From Caprella mutica (taxonomy: Eukaryota > Arthropoda > Malacostraca > Amphipoda > Caprellidae): 64,000 nt of DNA. Below are positions 10,201 through 22,200 of this stretch, in pieces. Position 1 is the first letter of the stretch. Every line of letters starts with the position of its first letter. A model generated the notes under the pieces. That model saw nothing but the letters and a program-made list of their open reading frames with translations. It did not search any database and was not told where the DNA came from. The stretch lies in NCBI GenBank assembly GCA_947561585.1, contig CANNZV010000269.1, positions 279,227 through 343,226 on the forward strand, in the 5' to 3' direction. Made by a program: the position numbers and the translations under genes.

Positions 10201-13200
10201 TATACGTTGATATAAATCGCCCTTCCTTCCCCCACAGGTCTTTTCGAGTTCGATGCCAACAGGTTGGTGGAGGATAACTCTGTGGGCCTGTACCCCCACG
10301 TGGTGAACCTTGCTAACCACGCTGTGATAACCAGCAATGCTACCTGTGGACTCAGGGGCATGGAGGTATGCATTGGGATAGGGATAATTTCGTGTTATTG
10401 AACAGCTCTAAATCGTTGATGATGTACGAAAACTGTATAATTGTTATTCTTCAAATTAATGTTTTTTGATGTTTTATTTTTTTTTCAATTCTTCATTTTT
10501 ATGAATTCATACTTTTTTAAATTCTTATTTTTTTTTTCATTGTTCATTTTTTTTTAATTTAGCTAATTCTTAAGATTATTTAATTTTTAAATTTTTAATT
10601 CTTTAAACTATTTTATTTTTATTCCTAAAGTTATTACATTTTTCTCTTCTTAAAATTGGATTAACTTTCTTAATTGTACCCCCTTTCCTTACCTTTCCCT
10701 CCATTCAGATGTACTGCAAACAGTCCGGGTCCAGTGGTTCTCGATCGGACCAGTGCGGTTCATGCGACTCCAGGTCACCTGACCCATCAAGACGGCATCC
10801 CATATCTAAGGTAAGGAATTACTATGGGGAAAGAAAACAAACAGAGTTAATGTACTGAAACTTTATATTATTTTTAAAAAAGAATTTAATTACCTATATT
10901 TTATCTAACTTTTTATTAGCTACATATATTTAATATTATTTTTTTATCATATATTTTTTGTTATTATTTTTTATATCTATTTTTCTTAATTTAATTTTAT
11001 ATATTTTACATCAAAAATTTTAATTTAATATCATTATATTTTATATATATTATCATATTTTTTAAAGTTTATTTTCTATTGGAAAAATATTGTCTCTGAT
11101 TGTTTTTATCTTTTCACCAGGTTACTGACGGAACTGACAGCTGGTGGCAGTCCCCCACGCTGGCGAATGGGGCGGAGTTTCATTACGTCACACTGGACAT
11201 CGACCTGAGACAGGTGAGAAAAAAAAAGATCAAAGAAAGAAAAATACAAATTTTAAAAGGCTTTTAAACAGGTAAGGTAAATCATCAATTACCAGATGCT
11301 AATTAACTACCTGATGAAAATATCAATAAGTTTTTATCATAAAAAATGTGAATGTAAAAATAAAACAGTGAAAAACTTGTCATTTTAATTGGTATCCATG
11401 ATACCTGTAGTTATCATGGATACCAATTACATTTTTTGTTTTATCTCTACATTTCATATGTTTTAATAGTAATCTATTGGAACATTTAAATAGTCTGGTA
11501 ACTGTCAGTTTTCTTTTTTATAAACACAAGTTCAGATTAAAATAAAGTTCTATCCTCGATACCTCGTACATATAAAATATAAAATAAACTTGGTATTTAA
11601 CACTTTAAAATGTAACTAAAGTGAAATAAGACTTTGAAAATACATTCATTATAATGGTTAAAATTTAGACCTACGCAATAACTGTATATTTTTTTAAATA
11701 CAATATTTTCCATTTAAAAACACTGTATATTTTAATTCAGTTTTTAAGGTTTATCTTCTAAACTATCTTTTCAATCCGATATTTTCGTATAAAAAGTGAT
11801 GTGTACCTACCCCTTTACCAGCAACCCTAACCATCTAAAACATGTGAAGTGTTTTGTTTTGACTCCTTGAGACGAAGCTAGAGAAGTTTAGGGTCTACCT
11901 ACCAATTGAAACCAAAGTTATACTGTATGTTGTTCGTACATAGGACTGTACAACCGAAATGAAGATTGTTACTTTGAAACAGTAGAAGAAATGCCCTAAC
12001 AATAGCCATAGTGTTTACTAACTAACTCTTTACTAAAATATTTGGCTAAGACATTAATCTCACTGTTTAGTTTTGCCTGAAAATATTGTTACTGCGATGT
12101 TATTTAGACGTTAGAGTTCAGACGGTTTTCCTTAGATTGATGTAGGGTGAGTTACGAATTATCGGCCAGTTCTACATTTTCGATCATATAAGAAAATAAC
12201 AAAGAATTCAACATTTTAACTCGTTATTATAATTGGTATCCATGATACCAGAAGGTGTTGATTTTTTAAAATTTCTTAGAATCGAAACTGTGGAACTGTC
12301 AAAGTATCACTGTACGGTGATAGTAACTGCACGGTAACAGACCACTGAACGGTAACTAGTAACTACCCCATTTCACATCTTCAGGTAGCTTCGTAGTCAG
12401 TGGGATGCGTTAGTTATGACTAAGGGCGTATAGTCTGACTCAGAGTGTGGGAGTATGTGTCTCATACTCTCAATACGATGATGATATACACATTTCCTGT
12501 GTTTAGCACAATAGACTGAAATATCAATTAAAGGACTTTATTTTCAAACTATAATTAGAGTGGGAATGAAGAAATTGCATGAAAAATGAATTGCAAATTC
12601 AGAAATAGAAACAACAAGTTGTCATTTTCAGATTTACTAGGTTGTCATTCTCAGGTTCACCAGGTTGTCATTCTCAGGTATACCAGGTTGTCATTCTCAG
12701 GTTTACCAGGTTGTCATTCTCAGGTTTACCAGGTTGTCATTTTCAGGTTTACCAGGTTGTCATTTTCAGGTTTACCAGGTTGTCATTCTCAGGTTTACCA
12801 GGTTGTCATTTTCAGGTTTACCAGGTTGTCATTTTCAGGTTTACCAGGTTGTCATTTTCAGGTTTACCAGGTTGTCATTCTCAGGTTTACCAGGTTGTCA
12901 TTTTCAGGTTTACCAGGTTGTCATTTTCAGGTTTACCAGGTTGTCATTTTCAGATTTACCAGGTTGTCATTCTTTGATTTACCAGGTTGTCATTCTCAGA
13001 TTTACCAGGTTGTCATTCTTTGATTTACCAGGTTGTCATTCTCAAAATTTACCAGGTTGTCATTCTCAGATTTACCAGGTTGTCGTTTTCAGATTTACCA
13101 GGTTGTCATTTTCAGATTTACCAGGTTGTCATTCTCAGATTTACCAGGTTGTCATTCTCAGATTTACCAGGTTGTCGTTTTCAGATTTACCAGGTTATCA

Positions 13201-16200
13201 TTTTCAGATTTACCAGGTTGTCATTCTTAGATTTACCAGGTTGTCATTCTCAGATTTACCAGGTTGTCATTCTTTGATTTACCAGGTTGTCATTCTTTGA
13301 TTTACCAGGTTGTCATTCTCAGATTTACCAGGTTGTCATTCTCAGATTTACCAGGTTGTCATTCTTTGATTTACCAGGTTGTCATTCTCAGATTTACCAG
13401 GTTGTCATTCTCTGATTTACCAGGTTGTCATTCTCTGATTTACCAGGTTGTCATTCTCTGATTTACCAGGTTGTCATTCTCTGATTTACCAGGTTGTCAT
13501 TCTCAGATTTACTAGGTTGTCATTCTCAGATTTACCAGGTTGTCATTCTCAGATTTACCAGGTTGTCATTCTCAGATTTACCAGGTTGTCATTCTCTGAT
13601 TTACCAGGTTGTCATTCTTAGATTTACCAGGTTGTCATTCTCTGATTTACCAGGTTGTCATTCTCTGATTTACCAGGTTGTCATTCTCAGATTTACTAGG
13701 TTGTCATTCTCTGATTTACCAGGTTGTCATTCTCAGATTTACCAGGTTGTCATTCTCAGATTTACCAGGTTGTCATTCTCTGATTTACCAGGTTGTCATT
13801 CTTAGATTTACCAGGTTGTCATTCTCTGATTTACCAGGTTGATTTACCATTTTCCACATACTTGGTAGCGGGGTAATTAATTACACCCTAGCGGTCATTT
13901 TTTTACGTTAGTTACTGTTTGTTCGAAGACAAGAAAAACAAAATCTTTAATTAACTTTTTACGTTACTTTTCAAATAAATAACACTAACTGTCAAACACG
14001 TCATTGCAGTGTGTCCGCAGTTTGCTGCTTCTCGTTCGAGATTTTTCCCTCTGACGAGAACCACAAACGATGCTGATATCATCATGAGAGAAATTTTATC
14101 AGAGAAACAAGCTACAAATTACGATATGTTATCCCTTATAGACTTCCTAAAAGATATTAATATATATCATAAAATATAATTGTTGATTGTCCCTGGAAAC
14201 GGGTGCCTGTTTTTTCTGCAAAATATCTATATTTTTGTCAAATTTTGTCCATTTAATTTTCGTAGGTAAAATAGCTACCTACATGTTGTTGAAACTTTCC
14301 CCATTTAATTTCCAATGTAAAACTTATATCTTTTTGTTAATCTAATTTCCATAGGTATAAATAGTTACCTAATTGTAAAATGAAGACCTTTTGTTTAGTT
14401 CATAACTTGCCTTCGGTGCGAAATAGGTAGGTTAACCTGAAGCACTAGTAAGCCTCTCCTGATTGTTAATTAATTCAAATAAATAATAAATTCTTTACTT
14501 CATTAAATAGCATCAAAATGTACTATTCAAATATTTGATTCTAATAAAAAAATCGTTATTGTATTCATGAAAAAATTGTTTCATTTAAGGTTAAATAATC
14601 AAAATGACAAGGTTAATAAAAACGCTTATGGTTTAAATTACGTGTACTCTAATTAAATAATAATTCAGACAAAGGCTCAATGAATAAACCATAAATTAAC
14701 ATTTTTCTAAAGAGCAATTAATCAATGATCTACCTATGGTGGAGTTTAACTTACAACATAGATATAACTTTGGAGATTGAGGTGTTTATCTTTCATTAAC
14801 CCGTACACGGTTGCTCAACTTTAGCTTTGCTGATGTGCCACATCTACAGATTCTGTCCCAAAATAAGGCCACCCTTATTACGGGTGGCCTGACTGAAACT
14901 CTTCGGAACCAAATTATTAGAGTGTCTGTTCTGGCTGATGCCATTCAAAGGATTTTTGCTAATTGACTTTGACTTTTTTCAGATTTACCAGGTGGCGTAC
15001 ATCGTTATCAAGAGTGCCGTGTCACCCAGGCCCGGTAACTGGATTCTCGAAAGGTCTCTTAACGGTCGGGACTACTCCCCCTGGCAGTACTTCGCTGTAT
15101 CGGACGAGGAGTGTCTCAGTGTAAGCTTGAAAAACAATTTTTGTGTATTTAATTTCCTTTTGGTAGCTAATTCATATTTAACCCTAACTTGAAAAATGAG
15201 AAAATGTTCCACTAATTATATTTCCTTTTCCCCACCCCCAGGTGTACGGTATTGCCGCCACCCCCGGGAGACCTCGGTTCACCCACGACTCTGAAGTCAT
15301 CTGCACATCCTACTTCAGTAACATTACCCCCATGGAGGGGGGAGAGGTGGGGGTTGTACCTAGTGTTTGACACACACTGCCAAATATTTGGACGAACAAT
15401 TTGACATAATGGCAATCTGTTTGTCAAACTTCTAATTCCCCGTATACATCAATTGTCAAACACTTCATCAGAATTTTTATCCAACTGCTTATGCCACGTA
15501 AACATTGTCAAATGCGTCGTCAAGTTGTTTGTCGCATTGATTATGATCCGTGCACACTATCAAACACGAGAAATCGTCCGATAATTCATAACCCAACTTC
15601 TATCTCATCTACCTTTTAAATTCACTGTCCGTTATTTCCAGGTACATACATCCCTGGTTAACGGCAGACCCGGTGCTTCCGGTCCGTCCGATGCGCTCCG
15701 TGAGTTCACAGAGGCCCGGTACATTCGACTGCGGTTCCAAAAGATTAACAGCAATGACGAGGACACGAGGAACAGGTACCGGGACCCGGCAGTTGGCAGG
15801 TGAGAACTCTCAGGCTCTAGGGTTATATTGTTAACTGTTGTGTAGGACATGAGCATCTCCCTATTTTGGAAGGGGGGAATCGACAGTTAGGCCCTGAAAA
15901 TTGGAACCTTCGACAATTAGGGACCCCGAAAATTGAGTCCAGGACAATTGGGTCCCAAGACAATTGGATTCCCGACAATTGGGCCCATGACAATTGAACC
16001 CCCGAAAATTGGGTCCAGGAAAATTGAGCCCATTAAAAAGATGTGACAACAGACACAATAAGGAAGTGTTAGTTTATTTTTATTACAGTAACAATGGTAT
16101 TCAATTAAGTTAACACATACCACAGGGTATAGACTTTGATGAACACTGACTCGGCTACAACCCAAAGAATTAAGATTTCAATTTTCAATAAAACAATGCA

Positions 16201-19200
16201 TACTTATTACCTACTGGTGGAGAGTCACTTACCTTTCTGAATGCTTCTTCCAGTCCCTTGTATTTAATATCCTTTTGACGTTATCAATTTGGCCTTTGGT
16301 TCCTAAGCAGACTTTAAACCTCTACTAAAATGATCAGGTAACTACCACCAATGATCACAATGCACATTAATGTTAATTTCTCTTCCACCAGAAAGTTGTT
16401 CTACTCCATCAAAGACATTAGCATTGGTGGCAGGTGTATCTGTAACGGACACGCTGATGTTTGTGCCATACAAGAGGGAAAACAGGTAGAGTGTTAATGG
16501 TCCCCTCTAAGCAATTTTGTTATTGTTTTAAACAATTTGCATTTTGCTGCCAACACCATAGAATTTTATAGCATATTAATTTTATATGATTTAAAGATTT
16601 TTATAATGAAAACTTTATAAGGCTTACTTACTTATAATTAATTAAACCATGAATAGCCGTTTTACTCCTGACTAAAGTAATCATTCAATCCAATAGCTAG
16701 CACTTAATTATTAACAGAATATTAGTAACAAGTTTAAAGGGCTGTACACACGTAGGGTTTTTTTCCACCAGACTTTTTGCTAAGCTCCTCCTACTTTTTC
16801 CACAAGAATATAAGAAAAAACGATATAATTATAAGTTGGTATCCATGATACCTGCAGGTATCAGGATACCAACTAATAATTATATGATTCATATAGTTTT
16901 TTCTTATATTTTCGTGTAAAAAGTAGGAGGAGCTTAGCAAAAAGTCTGGTGGAAAGACTTAAAAACCCTACGTGTGCACGGCCCTTAACAACCTAAAAGA
17001 CTGCATCGCATTATCACCTTTGTCACTCCTGTCAAATATTTTCCTCTTCAGAAATGTGAGTGCAGACACAACGCATGTGGTGACCAGTGCGAACGGTGCT
17101 GTCCCCTCCACAACCAGTTCCAATGGAGCCCCGGCAACCTCACCTCCTCCAACGAGTGCACCCTCTGTCAGTGCCACGGTCAGGCCACACAGTGTCGGTA
17201 CGATAGGGATGTGGAGCGCAATGGTCTCTCCCTTGGGGCCCGGGGCAGTTACCAGGGAGGGGGCGTGTGTATCAACTGCGCCCAGAACACTGAGGGAGTG
17301 AACTGTGATAGATGCGTCGCTGGCTTCTACCGACCACAGGTTGGGAAAAGTATTTGTAGCACTGATACTCTTTGTATCAGTGATACTGTTACGTAGCTGT
17401 GATATTTTTATTTGTCAGTGATTACCATTTTATCTGTCACATTCATTTCTTTTTCCCCCATGCACTATTCCAGGGCGTCTCACCCCATACCCAGGACGCG
17501 TGCAGACCATGTCAGTGCTCAGGGCCTGGAGTCAGTGGAGAGTGTGTGAGGGATGACACTCAGTTCAATCTGGGAATTCTTCCTGGGGCCTGTATTTGTA
17601 ACACTGGCTTCGAAGTGAGTCTGCCCATTTCAATATTTATAATTGATCTTGTCTTCTAAGATGTGTTAATTTAATTCTGAATTAAAGAAAATAGTTTAAA
17701 CTTCAAATCATGAGTTTTAATGGTCTTTCACCACACAGGGTCCCCGCTGTGATCGCTGTGCCCCGGGTTACCGCAATTACCCAGCCTGTGAATCGTGTCC
17801 GTGTAATAGAGCTGGGTCCGTTAACGAAGCTTGTGAGGGAAACTGCGTGTGCAAGGTAACGGAGTTATAACACAGTAATTATGGTTACCAACGATTACCT
17901 CTGGTTACCAAAGATTAACTATGGTTACTAGAGCGTAATTATTCTCAGAATACTGTCCTGGCTGGTTTTTAACTCCTATAGACTTTGAATATTATCCAGA
18001 ATCTCTGTTTGAACCACAATTTTTTTCAGGATAATGTTCGAGGTCCACGGTGCGATGTCTGCGCACCCGGTATGTTCGGTCTGCACGAGCACAATCCGGT
18101 GGGATGTACGGAATGTTTCTGCAACGGAGCTACTGACAGATGCGAGGCAGCGCAACTACCCGTATATACGGTATGGCTTTGCAGTTTGCGGGAGCGGAAA
18201 GATTTGATTTAAAACTAAGAATTGAAGACATTTTATCGGAATAGTATTTATTTGAGATATTTTTCATTGATTGACTGGTTTTAGGTGACTTTATAATGCC
18301 ACTTTCCTTTCTGACTGCTTCTTCCAGTCCCTTGTATTTAATTTAAGTAGGTACTTTGTTTTTGACTCAGTTAACCCTAAATCATACAGGTGGTAGAACC
18401 TCAATCTATTGAACATATCTTGTAGCCAACCCCAATTTTTCCGCTGTTAACCCCAATCTTTCCTCTGCCAACCCCAATTTTCCCAGTACTAACCCCAATT
18501 TTCCCGTTTCTAACCCCATTTTTTCCTACAGGTGGTAACCCCAATTTTCCCGCTGCTAACCCCAATTTTCCCGTTTCTAACCCTCTTTTTTCCCACAAGT
18601 GGTAACCCTAATTTTCCTGCTACTAACCCCAATTTTCCTGCTACTAACTCCAATTTTCCTTCTGCTAACCCCAATTTTCCTGCTGCTAACCCCAATTTTC
18701 CTGCTGCTAACCCCAATTTTCCTGCTGCTAATCCCAATTTTCCGGTTTCTAACCCCCTTTTTTCCCACAGGTGGTAACCCAATTTTTCCGCTACTAACCC
18801 CAGTTTTCCCGTTTCTAACCCCCTTTTTTCCCACAGGTGGTAACCCAATTTTTCCGCTGCTAACCCCAATTTTCTCGTTTCTAATTCCCTTTTTTCCCGC
18901 AGGTGGTAGAGCACGGTAATTGGCAGGTGTCCGATCTAAGGGGCAGGAGAGTCATCGCTGCGGCCATGGAGGGAAATGACGCCAGAGTCGCTCATGACGA
19001 TATGGGCAGATTCCAGTCTTACTACTTTGTGGCACCGCACCAATACTTAGGGGAAAAGTGAGTCACACTTGGGAGAAAAGTGAGTCACACTTGGGGGAGA
19101 AGCGAGTCACACTTGGGGGAGAAGCGAGTCACACTTGGGGGAAAAGTGAGTCACACTTGGGAGAAAAGTGAGTCACACTTGGGGGAGAAGCGAGTCACAC

Positions 19201-22200
19201 TTGGGGGAGAAGCGAGTCACACTTGGGGGAGAAGCGAGTCACACTTGGGGGAAAAGTGAGTCACACTTGGGGGAAAAGAGAGTCACACTTGGGGGAAAAG
19301 AGAGTCACACTTGGGGGAAAAGAGAGTCACACTTGGGAGAAAAGCGAGTCACACTTGGGGGAAAAGAGAGTCACACTTGGGAGAAAAGCGAGTCACACTT
19401 GGGGGAAAAGAGAGTCACACTTGGGAGAAAAGCGAGTCACACTTGGGGGAAAAGAGAGTCACACTTGGGAGAAAAGCGAGTCACACTTGGGGGAAAAGTG
19501 AGTCACACTTGGGAGAAAAGTGAGTCACACTTGGGAGAAAAGCGAGTCACACTTGGGGGAAAAGTGAGTCACACTTGGGGGAAAAGTGAGTCACACTTGG
19601 GGGAAAAGTAATCACACTTGGGGGAGAAGCGAGTCACACTTGGGAGAGAAGCGAGTCACACTTGGGGGAGAAGCGATTCACACTTGGGGGAGAAGCGAGT
19701 CACACTTGGGGGAGAAGCGAGCCACACTTGGGGGAGAAGCGAGCCACACTTGGGGGAGAAGCGAGCCACACTTGGGGGAGAAGCGAGCCACACTTGGGGG
19801 AGAAGCGAGCCACACTTGGGGGAGAAGCATGTCACACTTGGGGGAGAAGCGAGTCACACTTGGGGGAGAAGCGAGTCACACTTGGGGGAGAAGCGAGTCA
19901 CACTTGGGGAGAAGCGAGTCACACTTGGGGGAGAAGCGAGTCACACTTGGGGGAGAAGCGAGTCACACTTGGGGGAGAAGCGAGTCACACTTGGGGGAGA
20001 AGCGAGTCACACTTGGGGGAAAAGTGAGTCACACTTGGGGGAAAAGTGAGTCACACTTGGGGGAAAAGTGAGTCACACCTGGGGGGAATTTTTGATGAAA
20101 CTTGTAGTCTAAATTACTTGGAATAACTAGTGGTCAAAATTGAGGTAACTTGTTGTCGTCGTCAAATTTGGGGAGAAGGGAGTATAACTTTATTTATAAA
20201 ATTACTTCAACTTTGGGAAACTAAATTACGAAGAGAAGTTTTCTCTTTGTAATCTTTTCGTTTTTTTTCAGAATGACTTCATACGGACAATCTCTTTCCG
20301 TTCGAGCTTCTTGGGTGAAACTCCGCGGTGATACCTCTGGATGGGCCTTCCACGGTCCCGATGTGATACTAGAGGGGGCAGGCTTCAGAATAGCTTATGG
20401 TCTCTCCAAGTACCAGAATGAGGACAGTGCTAGGATGAACATTCCCCTTCATGAACATGGATGGTACCACTTTCCTAAGGTAATAACAACAACAACAAAA
20501 ATAACAACCTGTGGAAATATGATAGAATACCTAGTTAGGTAGCTAGGGTAAGTTCCACATTTTCGATCATACAGGAATATATTATTTTACAATTATTATT
20601 TAACTTTTATTTTAATAGGTATCCATGATATCTGCAGGCTACAGGTTGGAACTTACCCTACCTATTTAACTATTTTTACGAACTACCTACTTTTTCGCAA
20701 ATAATATACATAGCAACTATTTATTTATTAGCACTTATTTTTCACACTAAATGACTTAGGTACAGTTTAAGTACCATTCTTTGCCAGCAATTCAATTCAC
20801 ATTTTCAAGAAAAAATATAAGACTTATTTATCAAATGAATAAGCTACGTAATCCTGTTGTCCTACTTTAATTTTTTTTCTCATATTTTAATACATTTAAT
20901 AGTTTCATCACTAGTCCTAAATATTTTCTCTGCTATAAATATCTGTAATAAGTTTTAATCCTTCTCGTATAGCTACACTTAATTTTTTTTTTGCCTGAAA
21001 AGTTCAATTCAGAACTTCATATAGGCTTGAATGAATGTATTATTTTTTTTCCAATAAAATTTATCTATTTAAAAAAAAACTAAGCTTTTAATTTTTGCCA
21101 GGACATTAAGGACATCTCCGTGGACATGAACGCAGACGAGTACAAGTTGCAAGATGTCACCAGGGCTGAAATGATGCAAATACTTAGCAGCATCGACAAG
21201 ATGATGATTAGGGCCCGGTACCATACCGTGCAGGTTGAGAGCATGTGAGTACCTACCGTACTACCGGGCTAGATACTGTACTACCGGACTAGATACCGTA
21301 CTACCGGACTAGATACCGTACTACCGGACTAGATACCGTACTACCAGATCAGATAAGGGATTAGTGCGCTAAATAGATCTTTCAATTTGTTTCTAAAGTA
21401 GGGCAAGTTACGAATAATCGGTCAGTTTCATATCTTCAGACATGTAATAAAAAACGTATAATGGTTATTATTTAATTATAATTGGTATCCATGATATCTG
21501 TAAGTATCTAGGATACCACTAAACATAAAAATGATACCTAGAGCATCATGGGTATTAATATAATAATAATGATTATATTGTTCTTTTATATGACCGAAGA
21601 TGTAAAACCGACTGATAATAGGTAGCTAGCCCTAGCCACTATATAATTACTCATTACTAGGGTTGTGACAATATGCTCTTAAAGTCATAGATTCTGAAAG
21701 TACTATAGACGGATTGAATTAAAGAGTATTGATTGGTTCTAAACCAGCGGTATATAGTATTCGATACCATTTCATTTACTTTCGTCTATAATATTCCAAA
21801 GATCTATGATTTTAAGAGCACATCGTCACAACCCTAACAATTACTTATTACCACTCCTTTTCAGTCTCCATGGAGTAGTGCTGGAGTATGGCAAGGCAGG
21901 TGGAGCGGTTACCAAACTAGTGACAGCTGGAGTCGAGAGATGCGTCTGTCCACCAGGTAAGTTACACATTATGATACTTTGGAATATTATTTGTATGGAC
22001 AGGCTATAGCTTGGTCATATAGTGTATGATCTAATGTTTTTAACACTGTAATCTATGTCACATAGTCTATGAATGGATACTAGCTACAATTTCTTTGTCT
22101 ATTACCGTAACTATTTGATTTTTAATGATATAGTAAAACAATGCTATCGGATATGGCACTCACGTTATAATGGATGCACTGTTTTCGCGTATCATGGATA

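Larger units (their letters stand above)
7214..10237 (+). other. Laminin intron 1
   Basis: 3 kb between the signal-peptide exon and the first LamNT exon. It contains a P2 MITE, A/T-rich sequence and a 2-kb minisatellite (listed separately). No coding signal beyond array-derived frames. Confidence 0.8.
11214..14982 (+). other. Laminin intron 4
   Basis: 3.8 kb with a P2 core copy, half of another P2 element, a 1.2-kb minisatellite and A/T-rich sequence. A stretch at 13985-14110 has GC-richer text but no frame I can assign. Confidence 0.75.

Noticed and set aside
12586..13805. Multiple frames up to 211 codons in intron 4
   Set aside because: 23-bp array with copied acceptors, not a gene.
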